Positions 1 to 9,717 of a stretch of DNA of 64,000 nt are shown piece by piece (the first letter of the stretch is position 1; every line of letters begins with the position of its first letter). Made by a program: the position numbers and the translations under genes. The stretch is from NCBI RefSeq assembly GCF_029892285.1, contig NZ_JARXVM010000009.1:124001-188000 (forward strand), written 5' to 3'. The stretch is from Rhizobium sp. SG_E_25_P2 (GTDB taxonomy: Bacteria > Pseudomonadota > Alphaproteobacteria > Rhizobiales > Rhizobiaceae). Below the pieces are notes generated by a model. That model had not been told where the DNA came from and searched no databases. It saw only the letters and a program-made list of their open reading frames with translations.

Positions 1-1327
1 GCGTGGGAATGAGCGGATGGCTCACAAATCCACCCGCCATCAACAGCGTGTTGACCTCGTCGCTTCCGGGCATATTGGTAAGACTGTCGCGGATAGAGCA
101 GGCCAGACCGACACAAGCGCGCCAGAACAATTTGCAGAGACCATCGAAACTCTCGTCCAACGTCAGCCCCGCCAGAGTTCCGGTCAATTCCGGGTCGGTG
201 ACGGGAGAGCGCGCGCCATGAAAATCAGGCAGCACGGTCAAGGGAGCGCCATATGCCGGGCCTGCCGCTGCAAGCCTCTCCGAGATCGCATCCAGCAACG
301 CCAGAGGTGACGGCGGCGATGCGCCTCGACCAGCGGGATGCAGGCGGATCAGATGATCGAGCAGCGCGCCGGACGCGGATTGGCCAGCTTCCATCAGCCA
401 GAGATCCGGCAAGGCGACATCGCGAAAACCACCCCAACATCCGGCTTTGGTCCGAGCATTCTCATCGAAGCGGATGACGCAACTCGACGTGCCGGCAATG
501 AGCGCGGCCTTCCGGTGGAAATCCGCGCCGCCAACGGAGGCGAAGACGCCGATCGCGCCCGCATAGGCGTCGATCAGGCCGGGGGCGACGAGGCAGCGTC
601 GTGTGAGCCCGAGAGCGTCTGCCGCGCTCCCGCTCAGTGATCCGATGGCCGCGCCCAACGGCGTCGACATCTCGGGAATTCCAGATCTTGCCGCCAGGTC
701 GGACAGCCCGATGCGGCGATAGAAATCGTCGGGGCGTGCGCCGGGCGCTATGGGCTCATAGCCCCATTTCGAGGCGAGCGACGAATGCGAACGCGCAGGG
801 GAGCCGGTGGCTCGCCAGGTGAGATAATCGCAGAGATCGAAGATCTGGCCTGTTTTCGCCCATGTCTCCGGCAGATGTCGTTTGAGCCAAAGAAGTTTCG
901 GCGCCTGCATTTCCGGCGAAAGCCGACCGCCAAAACGGCTGACGACAGGGTCGTCCGCAAGCGAGCACTCCGCCGCTTCGTTGCGGGCGCGGTGATCCAT
1001 CCAGAGCATGGTGTCGAAGGATCCGCTTTCCGAGGCGGAGATCGAGATCGGCGCGCCGTCTTTATCTCTCGTCACCAGTGAACAGGTGGCGTCGAAACCG
1101 ATCGCGGCGATGTCATCGGGGGAAAGACCGGCGGCCTGCCGCGCCTCTCGCACGGATCTGCAGACGGCGGCCCAGATCTCCTCGCTATCCTGCTCATATT
1201 GAAGCGGCTGCGGTCGATTGAGCCCGATGGGCGTCACCGCCCGCGCCAACTGCCGTCCGCTGAGATCGAAAACGCCGGCGCGCGCGCTGCCGGTGCCGAC
1301 ATCCACCGCGATGACATGTTCACCCAT
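1..1327 (-). CDS. FGGY-family pentulose kinase, ribulokinase-like (3' part outside window)
   Basis: This would phosphorylate a ketopentose, probably D-ribulose or D-xylulose, made by the polyol dehydrogenases encoded upstream. The N-terminus carries the ASKHA phosphate-1 motif DVGTGSARAG, and the next 60 residues read like the YpCarbK/human FGGY (D-ribulokinase) subgroup rather than classical XylB. About 442 codons are visible; the usual length is 500-550, so the C-terminal part lies left of base 1. The ATG overlaps the stop of the HAD phosphatase gene (ATGGGTGA), so it is probably translationally coupled as the last visible gene of the polyol operon. Rhodobacter smo operons carry xylB at this place. 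The exact substrate is not resolved. Confidence 0.85.
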   Translation of the reverse strand, partial: MGEHVIAVDVGTGSARAGVFDLSGRQLARAVTPIGLNRPQPLQYEQDSEEIWAAVCRSVREARQAAGLSPDDIAAIGFDATCSLVTRDKDGAPISISASESGSFDTMLWMDHRARNEAAECSLADDPVVSRFGGRLSPEMQAPKLLWLKRHLPETWAKTGQIFDLCDYLTWRATGSPARSHSSLASKWGYEPIAPGARPDDFYRRIGLSDLAARSGIPEMSTPLGAAIGSLSGSAADALGLTRRCLVAPGLIDAYAGAIGVFASVGGADFHRKAALIAGTSSCVIRFDENARTKAGCWGGFRDVALPDLWLMEAGQSASGALLDHLIRLHPAGRGASPPSPLALLDAISERLAAAGPAYGAPLTVLPDFHGARSPVTDPELTGTLAGLTLDESFDGLCKLFWRACVGLACSIRDSLTNMPGSDEVNTLLMAGGFVSHPLIPT

Positions 1328-2036
1328 CAATGCCGTCTTTCGATCTCCTCGCCCGTTCGGCAAGGTGCAGCAAATCACCCATCGCGTCAAATTGTTGATC
1401 GGGTTTGAGAGCCTTGATGGCGGCGTGATAGTTTTCACTGCTCGCATGCGATCCGCCGGAAAAGGCGAATACGGTCATGCCAGCCGCGCGTGCGGCCTGA
1501 ACGCCAGCCGGGCTATCCTCGATCACGATGCTGCGCTCGGGCGGAAAGCCCAGCCGGGTCGCGGCATGGAGAAAGAGATCCGGCGCGGGTTTGCCGCGCG
1601 CCACCATAGTGGCGCTGAAAATGCGCGGCGAGAAACGACTGAAAAGCCCCGTCACATCGAGGCTCTTGGCTATGCGCTCGGGTTGGCTGGAGGAGGCGAC
1701 GCAATAGAAGAAGCCTGCTGAGGCAAGCGCGTCGAGCGTCTCGGCCATATTTGAAATCGGCTGCAATTCCTCCTCGAAACGCACGAATAGACGCTTGCGC
1801 ATGCGGTCCGGAAAATCCTCCGGCAACGCGACGCCGAATTCCTGCCGGATGAGGGCGGTCATGGACGACAGGCTGCGTCCGAGGAAACGATCCGAGATCG
1901 AATCGGCATCCAGAGTGACGCCTTCTTCGGCCAGCATGTCACGAAGAACATCCAGCGCGATTGGCTCGCTGTCGACGAGAACTCCGTCGCAATCAAAGAT
2001 CACAAGCCAATCGCCGCCGTTTTCGTGTGTCGTCAC
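1320..2036 (-). CDS. HAD-superfamily sugar-phosphate phosphatase/phosphomutase-like
   Basis: A 238-residue haloacid-dehalogenase hydrolase of the beta-phosphoglucomutase/GPH type. Motif I is FDCDGVLVDSEP around residues 14-25 (nucleophile and acid/base aspartates), motif II is the serine run near residue 116, and motifs III/IV are GKPAPD and IEDSPAGVQAA. The helical cap lies between motifs I and II. The start codon is GTG in a GTGA overlap with the mtlK stop, which fixes the start and implies coupling. In this operon it could dephosphorylate a polyol or ketose phosphate that accumulates during sorbitol or mannitol use. The substrate cannot be read from the sequence. Confidence 0.85.
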   Translation of the reverse strand: MTTHENGGDWLVIFDCDGVLVDSEPIALDVLRDMLAEEGVTLDADSISDRFLGRSLSSMTALIRQEFGVALPEDFPDRMRKRLFVRFEEELQPISNMAETLDALASAGFFYCVASSSQPERIAKSLDVTGLFSRFSPRIFSATMVARGKPAPDLFLHAATRLGFPPERSIVIEDSPAGVQAARAAGMTVFAFSGGSHASSENYHAAIKALKPDQQFDAMGDLLHLAERARRSKDGIDG

Positions 2037-3514
2037 CCGCCAAGCGTCCCGTCAAGATAGGCGGTCAAAGTCGCCGCCGTGCCTCTGTCCCGCAGACTTG
2101 CGAGCGCCGTGCCGAAGCGGGCGACGAATTGCGGGTTTACACCCACATCGCCGAAAATATCGCCGAGCGCAAGAAAGGCTTTCGGATCTTGGCGCGAAGC
2201 GAGCGCGGCAGCCTGCAATCTGTCGGCGCTCGCATCGTTGAACACGATGGCCTTGCCGCTGTCCGACAGGCCTTCGAAATATCTGCACCACAGCGCGGAC
2301 ACGAGCGCCAGACCGACGACGTCAAGGCCCTTGGTGAGGCGATCACTGGTGGATGGCAGGATGAATTTCGGCTGGCGATTGGAGCCGTCCTGGGCGAGAC
2401 GGGGAATGGTGTCGCCGATCTTGGGATTGGCGAAACGGCGCTCGATCAGGTCGAAATAATCGCTGAGGCTGGTGTTCGGCACCGGCGGGACGACGGGAAT
2501 GATCTCGTCATGCTCCAGCTTGGCGAGAAAGGCGCGGATCAGTTCGTTCTCCATCGCCTCGTGGACGAAATGAATGTCCATGAGCGCGGCGGGATAGGCG
2601 ATCGCCGCATGGCCGCCATTGAGGATGCGCAATTTCATCAGCTCGTAGGGGGCGACATCGGGCACGAAAGTCGCTCCGACATCCTCGAAAGCGGGGCGTC
2701 CGAGCGGGAAATTATCTTCCATCACCCATTGCTTGAACTCTTCGCAGAACACTGGCCAGCCGTCCTCGATTCTATAGGCGTCGCGGGCGATGTCGATTTC
2801 CCGCTGTCCGGTCGCCGGCGTAATGCGGTCGACCATGGAATTGGGGAAGGCGACGTTCTCATGGATCCAGTGAGCGAAATCCGGATTGGACAGCTTGGCG
2901 AGGCCGGTGACGGTCGCCTCAGTCACCTCGCCATTGCCCGGAATATTGTCGCAGCACATGACCGTGAAGGGCGGAATGTTCTTGGCGCGGCGCGCCTTGA
3001 GCCCGGCGATGATCAGGCCGAACACGGTTTTGGGATGGTCTGGATCGGCGGCGTCGGCGACGATTGCCGGGTGCTTCGGGTCGAACTTGCCGGTGGCGGG
3101 GTCGATGAAATAGCCGCCTTCGGTGATGGTCATTGAAACGATGCGGATCTTGGGATCGGCAAGCGTGTCGATGATGCGGGCGAAGTCGGGGGCGGTAATA
3201 ATGTCGATCATCGGGCCGGTGATGGTGGCGGCGGAACGATTGACGTCCTGCTCGACGACCGTCGTTAGATAATCCTGCGCCTGAAGCGTCGCCTTCATCT
3301 TGGCGTCGGAGGCCATGACGCCGGCCCCGATAATGGCGAAGTCGAGCGCCTTGCCCTCGTTCATCAGCTCATGGAGATAGACGGCCATATGGGCGCGATG
3401 GAAGTTGCCCACGCCGAAATGCACGATGCCAGCCGAGAGATCGTCGCGGCGATAGCGGGGAACGCCGGCCTGGGCCGATAGCGCGTCGAGATTGGCGAGC
3501 GAGAGTTTGGTCAT
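2033..3514 (-). CDS. mtlK: Mannitol 2-dehydrogenase (polyol:NAD oxidoreductase)
   Basis: It oxidises D-mannitol (often also D-arabitol or sorbitol) to the ketose with NAD+ in the cytoplasm. At 493 residues it has the full length of the long-chain mannitol dehydrogenase family. The N-terminal Rossmann part has GIVHFGVGNFHRAH, and the catalytic signature K-x4-N-x2-H is present as KLRILNGGH at about residues 294-302, equivalent to Lys295/Asn300/His303 of the Pseudomonas enzyme. It lies 31 bp downstream of smoS and overlaps the HAD gene. Fructuronate and tagaturonate reductases share the fold, but the polyol transporter context argues for mannitol dehydrogenase. Confidence 0.9.
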   Translation of the reverse strand: MTKLSLANLDALSAQAGVPRYRRDDLSAGIVHFGVGNFHRAHMAVYLHELMNEGKALDFAIIGAGVMASDAKMKATLQAQDYLTTVVEQDVNRSAATITGPMIDIITAPDFARIIDTLADPKIRIVSMTITEGGYFIDPATGKFDPKHPAIVADAADPDHPKTVFGLIIAGLKARRAKNIPPFTVMCCDNIPGNGEVTEATVTGLAKLSNPDFAHWIHENVAFPNSMVDRITPATGQREIDIARDAYRIEDGWPVFCEEFKQWVMEDNFPLGRPAFEDVGATFVPDVAPYELMKLRILNGGHAAIAYPAALMDIHFVHEAMENELIRAFLAKLEHDEIIPVVPPVPNTSLSDYFDLIERRFANPKIGDTIPRLAQDGSNRQPKFILPSTSDRLTKGLDVVGLALVSALWCRYFEGLSDSGKAIVFNDASADRLQAAALASRQDPKAFLALGDIFGDVGVNPQFVARFGTALASLRDRGTAATLTAYLDGTLGG

Positions 3515-3545
3515 GGGCAGTCTCCGATCCTGGGGTCTGGGAGCC

Positions 3546-4319
3546 TCAGCTCATCCAGTTGCCGCCATCGACATTATAGGTTTGGGCGACGATGTAATCG
3601 GCCTCGGAGGAGGCCAGAAACACCGCCATGCCGGTCAGATCCTCGGCGCGCCCCATGCGCCCGAAGGGCACGGCCTCGCCAACGAGTTTTTTCTTTTCGC
3701 CGCGTGGGCGGTTCTCATGCTTGGCGAACAGCGCGTCGACGCCGTCCCAATGTTCGCCGTCAACCACGCCCGGCGCGATGGCGTTGACGTTGATGCCGTA
3801 TTTGATGAGATCGAGACCTGCGGACTGGGTGAGCGAGATGATTGCGGCCTTGGTGGCGCAATAGACCGCGACCAAAGCCTCGCCGCGACGACCGGCCTGG
3901 CTCGCCATATTGATGATCTTGCCGCCTTTGCCGCGCTTGATCATCGATTTCGCCGCCGCTTGTAGAGTGAAGAGCGAGCCTGCCACATTGATGGAGAACA
4001 ACGTGTCGTAGCTCTGACGGCTGATTTCCACGATGGGCGCGAGATCGAACAGCGCTGCATTGTTGATCAGGATGTCGAGGCCGCCTGTCTTGTCTTCAAC
4101 CGCTGTCATTGCCGCATCGATCGAAGCCTGATCGGTTACGTCCATGCGGATGGCGTAAGCGGCGGCGCCCAGCTCGGAGGCGGTCTGCTCAGCGCGCTCG
4201 AGATTGATGTCGGCGATGGCGACGGTTGCGCCTTCGCGGATATAGGCCTCTGCGAAAGCGCGGCCAATCCCGCGCGCGGAGCCGGTGATCAGGGCTGATT
4301 TTCCATCCAGTCTTTTCAT
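3546..4319 (-). CDS. smoS: Sorbitol dehydrogenase (short-chain dehydrogenase)
   Basis: A classical SDR of 257 residues that should convert D-sorbitol to D-fructose (and perhaps galactitol to tagatose) with NAD+. The TGSARGIG cofactor loop is at residues 12-19, the NNA motif near 87, the catalytic Ser near 140 and YCATK (Tyr/Lys) near 153-157. Sequence and length match the Rhodobacter SmoS type. The ATG overlaps the smoK stop (ATGA). Its place between smoK and mtlK is the same as in the known Rhodobacter smo operon, which is the main support for the specific name. Confidence 0.9.
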   Translation of the reverse strand: MKRLDGKSALITGSARGIGRAFAEAYIREGATVAIADINLERAEQTASELGAAAYAIRMDVTDQASIDAAMTAVEDKTGGLDILINNAALFDLAPIVEISRQSYDTLFSINVAGSLFTLQAAAKSMIKRGKGGKIINMASQAGRRGEALVAVYCATKAAIISLTQSAGLDLIKYGINVNAIAPGVVDGEHWDGVDALFAKHENRPRGEKKKLVGEAVPFGRMGRAEDLTGMAVFLASSEADYIVAQTYNVDGGNWMS

Positions 4320-5317
4320 CGGATTGCCATTCCCTTGTCATTGAAGCGGTGGATCCGGCGCTCGTCCGGTGTCAGATACACGTCATGTCCATGACGAAAC
4401 GCGGTGTCGCCATCGGCGCGCACCGTCAGGTTGCCTGCCTGTTCGGTATGGATATGCAGGAAGGTGTCGGAGCCGAGATGCTCTGTGACTCCGACCTTGC
4501 CCTTCCACAGGCCTTCCGTGGTCGAGAGCCTGACATGTTCAGGCCGGACGCCGATCGTATGAGCGCCATGCGGCCCTGCCGCTTCGCCGCTGACGAAATT
4601 CATGTGCGGCGAGCCGATGAAGCCCGCCACGAACAGATTGTCGGGCCGGTTGTAGAGCTCCATCGGTGATCCGACCTGCTCGATGTTGCCGGCCTGCAGC
4701 ACGACGATCTTGTCGGCCATGGTCATCGCCTCGACCTGGTCATGCGTCACATAGATCATCGTGGCCCCAAGCTGCTGGTGCAACTCGGAAATCTCCAGCC
4801 GCATGGAACCGCGCAGCGCCGCATCCAGGTTGGACAAGGGTTCGTCGAACAGGAAGGCCGAGGGTTCGCGCACGATAGCGCGACCGATCGCGACGCGTTG
4901 GCGCTGGCCGCCGGAGAGCTGACCGGGCCGACGTTCGAGATAATCGGTGAGATTGAGAATGCGCGCGGCGTCCTTGACCTTTTTGTCTATGGCGTCAGGC
5001 GTCATGCCCGCCATTTTCAGCGGGAAGGCGATGTTCTTGTACACGCTCATATGCGGATAGAGCGCATAGGACTGAAACACCATGGCGAGACCGCGCTTGG
5101 CGGGTGGCGTCTTCGTCACATCCTGGCCGTCGATCTCGATATGGCCCGATGTCGTGTCTTCAAGGCCGGCGATCAGCCGCAGAAGCGTGGACTTGCCGCA
5201 GCCGGAGGGGCCGACGAAAACGACGAATTCACCGTTTTCGATGGAGAGGTCGATGCTCGGAATGACCGTGGTCGCGCCGAACGACTTGTTGACCTTCTTG
5301 AGTTGGATCGTGCCCAT
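4316..5317 (-). CDS. smoK: Polyol ABC importer, ATP-binding protein
   Basis: A MalK/UgpC-type ATPase of 333 residues energising the SmoEFG importer. It shows Walker [10 protein letters not shown], the signature [14 protein letters not shown], Walker [13 protein letters not shown], an H-loop in VTHD, and a C-terminal TOBE/regulatory domain with GVRPEH. The frame could start at a GTG one codon earlier, but GGGGAG sits seven bases before the ATG, so the ATG is preferred. It lies 20 bp downstream of smoG. Confidence 0.92.
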   Translation of the reverse strand: MGTIQLKKVNKSFGATTVIPSIDLSIENGEFVVFVGPSGCGKSTLLRLIAGLEDTTSGHIEIDGQDVTKTPPAKRGLAMVFQSYALYPHMSVYKNIAFPLKMAGMTPDAIDKKVKDAARILNLTDYLERRPGQLSGGQRQRVAIGRAIVREPSAFLFDEPLSNLDAALRGSMRLEISELHQQLGATMIYVTHDQVEAMTMADKIVVLQAGNIEQVGSPMELYNRPDNLFVAGFIGSPHMNFVSGEAAGPHGAHTIGVRPEHVRLSTTEGLWKGKVGVTEHLGSDTFLHIHTEQAGNLTVRADGDTAFRHGHDVYLTPDERRIHRFNDKGMAIR

Positions 5318-5337
5318 CACTGTTCTCCCCTAATTTG

Positions 5338-6162
5338 TTATTTCACCGCGCCGAAGGTCAGGCCGCGCACCAATTGTTTCTGCGAGAACCATCCCATGAT
5401 CAGGATGGGGGCGATGGCGAGCGTGGAGGCCGCCGAGAGCTTCGCCCAGAACAGGCCTTGCGGGCTCGAGAAGGAGGCGATGAAAGCGGTGAGCGGCGCG
5501 GCATTGGTGGTGGTCAGCCGGATCGACCAGAAGCTTTCGTTCCAGGCCAGGATAATGTTGAGCAGCATGGTGGAGGCGATGCCGGGGACCGCCATCGGCG
5601 TCAGCACATGCACGATCTCGCCCCAGAGGGTTGCGCCATCCATGCGGGCGGCTTCGAGGATCTCGCCCGGAATTTCCCTGAAATAGGTGTAGAGCATCCA
5701 GACGACGATCGGCAGGTTGATCAACATCAACATGATCGTCAGGCCGATGCGGCTGTCGAGCAGACCGAAATCGCGGAAGAGCAGATAGATCGGCACCAGC
5801 ACGGCGACCGCCGGCATCATCTTGGTGGACAGCATCCACATCAGGATGTCCTTGGTCCTGCTGGTCGGGGCAAAGGCCATCGACCATGCGGCGGGAACCG
5901 CAATCAGCAGCGCCAGAATCGTCGAGCCGACCGACAGGATCACCGAATTCATGAACGGCTTGAAATAATCCCGCTGCGTCTGGACCTCGACATAGTTTTC
6001 GAGAGTGAAGGAGGGGACGAGGCTGAAGCCCTGGATCGCCTCGGTCTCGGTCTTGATCGAGGTGATCAGCGTGTAGAGGATCGGAAAGAAGATCACGAGC
6101 GCCACCGACCAGGCGGCGAGGGTGAAGACGGCTTTGCGGCGGGTGGAAACGGCGCGGGCCAT
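5338..6162 (-). CDS. smoG: Polyol ABC importer, inner-membrane permease (MalG type)
   Basis: A 274-residue CUT1 permease with an N-terminal membrane segment (AVFTLAAWSVALVIFFPILY) and several later hydrophobic helices. The EAA loop that contacts the ATPase is EAARMDGATLWGEIVHVLTP around residues 175-195. It pairs with SmoF to form the channel. The start ATG follows GGAGAGACCC. It lies 10 bp after smoF in the operon. A long open frame on the opposite strand across it is a coding shadow. Confidence 0.92.
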   Translation of the reverse strand: MARAVSTRRKAVFTLAAWSVALVIFFPILYTLITSIKTETEAIQGFSLVPSFTLENYVEVQTQRDYFKPFMNSVILSVGSTILALLIAVPAAWSMAFAPTSRTKDILMWMLSTKMMPAVAVLVPIYLLFRDFGLLDSRIGLTIMLMLINLPIVVWMLYTYFREIPGEILEAARMDGATLWGEIVHVLTPMAVPGIASTMLLNIILAWNESFWSIRLTTTNAAPLTAFIASFSSPQGLFWAKLSAASTLAIAPILIMGWFSQKQLVRGLTFGAVK

Positions 6163-6172
6163 GGGTCTCTCC

Positions 6173-7045
6173 TTACTTGTCCAGGTTCTTGCCGACGGCG
6201 CGCATCAGGAAGAAGGCGACGATATTGGCGAGGATGACGGCGATGATGCCGCCGGCGGAGGCCCCGCCCACGTCATAGCCCAGCAGCGCGGTGCGGTAGA
6301 TCAGGAAGGCGATATTGGTGGAGGCGTAGCCGGGTCCGCCATTGGTGGTGACGAGGATTTCCGCGTAGACGCCGAGCAGGAAGATCGTCTGGATGAGAAT
6401 GACCACCGTGATGGCGCGGGAAAGATGCGGCACGACCAGATAGATGAAGCGGCTCCAGACGCCGGCGCCGTCCATTTCGGCGGCTTCCTTCTGCTCGCCG
6501 TCGAGCGACTGCAGCGCGGTCAGGAGAATAAGCGTCGAAAACGGCAGCCACTGCCAGGCGACGATGATGATGATCGAGAACAACGGATATTGCGCAAACC
6601 AGTCTACCGGCTGGAAACCGAGCGAACGGTTGATATCCGCCAGCACGCCGTAGCCCGGATGCATGATCATGTTCTTCCACACCAGCGCGGCCACCGGCGG
6701 CATGACGAAGAAGGGCGAAATGACCATGATGCGCACGAGACCCTGGCCCCAGATTTCCTGATCCAGCAGCAGGGCGATGAGAACGCCGCCGATGACGGTG
6801 ATCAGCAGCACGCCGCCGACCAGCACCAATGTGTTGTAGATCGACTGGAAGAAGGCCGGGTCGGTATAGAAGAAGCGATAGTTGAACAGGCCGGTGAACC
6901 CGACATTGGCCGGATTGAGCAGGTTATAGTTCTGGAAGGAGAACCACAGCGTCATCGCCAGCGGCACGATCATCCAGATCAACAGTAGCCCCACGGACGG
7001 CGCTATCATTGCGCGCGCGAGCGTCCTCGTCTGTTGCGTCGCCAT
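6173..7045 (-). CDS. smoF: Polyol ABC importer, inner-membrane permease (MalF type)
   Basis: A CUT1 permease of 290 residues with about six membrane helices and an EAA loop containing EAAEMDGAGVWSRFIYLVVP. The open frame extends 15 codons further upstream, but GGGGAGGAAACG lies directly before the ATG at 7045, which decides the start. A strong hairpin lies between this gene and smoE and may favour higher expression of the binding protein. It forms the heterodimeric channel with SmoG. Confidence 0.92.
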   Translation of the reverse strand: MATQQTRTLARAMIAPSVGLLLIWMIVPLAMTLWFSFQNYNLLNPANVGFTGLFNYRFFYTDPAFFQSIYNTLVLVGGVLLITVIGGVLIALLLDQEIWGQGLVRIMVISPFFVMPPVAALVWKNMIMHPGYGVLADINRSLGFQPVDWFAQYPLFSIIIIVAWQWLPFSTLILLTALQSLDGEQKEAAEMDGAGVWSRFIYLVVPHLSRAITVVILIQTIFLLGVYAEILVTTNGGPGYASTNIAFLIYRTALLGYDVGGASAGGIIAVILANIVAFFLMRAVGKNLDK

Positions 7046-7130
7046 CGTTTCCTCCCCTGCGTAGCCCGAATGGTGAAATTGTCGAGACAATAGATGTCGC
7101 GCTTGGGCGCGGAATTGTTCTTGGAAAAAG

Positions 7131-7153
7131 GCTGCCCGGAGGGGCCGGGCAGC
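7131..7153 (-). other. Intercistronic hairpin downstream of smoE
   Basis: Perfect 9-bp stem GCTGCCCGG / CCGGGCAGC with a 5-base loop in the smoE-smoF gap. There is no T-run, so it is not a plain terminator. Hairpins at this place after binding-protein genes (as between malE and malF) protect the upstream mRNA and raise binding-protein levels. That role is inferred here. Confidence 0.6.
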
Positions 7154-7178
7154 AAGGTCAGGCCTGGGAGCCTGTGGA

Positions 7179-8489
<1,311 letters not shown>

Positions 8490-8537
8490 GGTCTTCCTCC
8501 CAGAAGAGAAACTTGAGCAAATGCCATGCTCATGGGC

Positions 8538-8567
8538 AGATATTCACTTCACTCTGAAAACTGTCAA
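8538..8567 (-). promoter_or_regulatory. Candidate smo operon promoter
   Basis: Read on the minus strand there is a perfect -35 TTGACA (8567-8562), then 18 bases, then ATATCT (8543-8538) as a weak -10. It points into smoE, whose ATG is about 50 bases on. The palindrome at 8580-8606 ends just upstream of the -35, where an activator or the SorC-type regulator could sit. Only the -35 is strong. Confidence 0.5.
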
Positions 8568-8579
8568 TAGGGAATCTTT

Positions 8580-8606
8580 TTTGCAGCGCCGAAACGGCGC
8601 TGCAAA
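8580..8606. promoter_or_regulatory. 27-bp perfect palindrome, probable regulator site of the smo operon
   Basis: Twelve paired bases (arm TTTGCAGCGCCG) around an AAA centre. On neither strand is it followed by a proper T-run in the needed direction, so an intrinsic terminator is unlikely. It sits 12 bases upstream of the -35 box of the smo promoter, between the regulator gene and smoE, which fits an operator for the SorC-type protein encoded upstream. Confidence 0.5.
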
Positions 8607-8610
8607 CTAT

Positions 8611-8647
8611 TGAAAAAATTGAAATAAAAATAACGGCTCATAAGCCG
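8611..8647 (-). terminator. Terminator of the SorC-type regulator gene
   Basis: On the minus strand the stem CGGCT-TATG-AGCCG (8647-8634) is followed by a T-rich stretch TTATTTTTATTT. A larger GC-rich stem (GCCGCCCC / GGGGGCGG, about 8644-8669) precedes it. It lies just after the stop of the regulator gene, separating it from the smo promoter. Confidence 0.6.
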
Positions 8648-8703
8648 CCCCTGACAAGAGCGGGGGCGGACACATGGCACGGGGAGGGAAGGGGAAGCGC
8701 CGA

Positions 8704-9657
8704 TCAGTTGGCGAGCAGCATCCGCGCGGCGTCTTCGTCGGTGATCAATCCGTTGATCTTGCCGCCCAGAACGGCGGCTTTGATCGCCTTGTGCTTGCGG
8801 GCGCCGCGCCCCAGACCGATGACCGTCGAGTCCTCGCGGGAGGGGATCGGCAGGCTCGCGACGCGGTCGTTGACCGGATGGTCGAGAAGAGCGCCGTCCG
8901 GCCCGAAGATCCAGCCGCAGATCTCGCCCACCGCGCCGGCGGCAAGCAAGTTTTCCATCTCCGCCTGCTTCAGGAAGCCATCGACGAGCAGCGGCGCGTT
9001 CAGCGCCATGTCTCCGATGCCGACAAAGGTGACGTCGGAATGCTTGCCGAGATCGATGGTGGTGGCCATCAGCGGCTGGCTATGCATCAGGTCGCGTTCA
9101 TCCCGCGAGGAGACGATGACCGGCAGCGGCATCGGGAAATGCGGCGCCTTCACCGCGTCGGCCATAGAGAAGATGACGTTGAAATAAGCGGCCGATCCGT
9201 CCGGGCTGATATTGCCGGTGAGTGATACAATCTTATGTTGCGGGCAGTCCATCGGCGACAGTTGGTCGATGACGGCGCGCAGCGTGCGGCCTGTGCCCAT
9301 GGCGATCACGAGGGGTTCGCTGCGTTTGAGCCAGCGTTCGAGCTCGGCGGCGCCGGCTTCGGCGACGCCGAGTGGTGTGTTTCCCGCATTCGGATCGCTG
9401 GGAACCACCTCGACCTGCTTCAGCCCATAGCGATCCTTGATGGCTTCGGCCAGTTCGAGACAGGCGGCGATGGGATGATCGAGACGAACTTTGACCAGCT
9501 TCTCCGCCACCGACAATGAAATCAGGCGTTGTGCGCTCTGACGCGAAATGCTCATGATCGCGGCGATTTCGTCCTGCGTGCGACCTGCGACGTAATAGAG
9601 CCAGCCGGCGCGCGCCGCTTCGTCAAGACGTCCCTGACTGTCCGGTCGTTTGGCCAT
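8704..9657 (-). CDS. SorC/DeoR-type sugar-binding transcriptional regulator of the polyol operon
   Basis: A 317-residue regulator. The N-terminal HTH (residues about 20-60, GRTQDEIAAIMSISRQSAQRLI) is followed by the SorC effector domain, which resembles sugar-phosphate isomerases (GTGRTLRAVIDQL, FVGIGDMA, GEICGWIFGPDG). Such proteins sense a phosphorylated sugar. An in-frame ATG lies 18 codons further up, but GAGGGT five bases before the ATG at 9657 favours the shorter start. It lies upstream of smoE on the same strand, in the place of Rhodobacter smoC. Whether it represses or activates cannot be told. Confidence 0.85.
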   Translation of the reverse strand: MAKRPDSQGRLDEAARAGWLYYVAGRTQDEIAAIMSISRQSAQRLISLSVAEKLVKVRLDHPIAACLELAEAIKDRYGLKQVEVVPSDPNAGNTPLGVAEAGAAELERWLKRSEPLVIAMGTGRTLRAVIDQLSPMDCPQHKIVSLTGNISPDGSAAYFNVIFSMADAVKAPHFPMPLPVIVSSRDERDLMHSQPLMATTIDLGKHSDVTFVGIGDMALNAPLLVDGFLKQAEMENLLAAGAVGEICGWIFGPDGALLDHPVNDRVASLPIPSREDSTVIGLGRGARKHKAIKAAVLGGKINGLITDEDAARMLLAN

Positions 9658-9717
9658 TTTACCCTCGTCTATCGTCCCGTCTGTGCTGCCAAGTTTCGCG
9701 CGGCCTGTCAAACATCT

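Noticed and set aside
8580-8606. Terminator of the SorC-type regulator gene
   Set aside because: The stem is perfect but followed by A-rich sequence on the needed strand; a better hairpin with a T-rich tail lies at 8611-8647.
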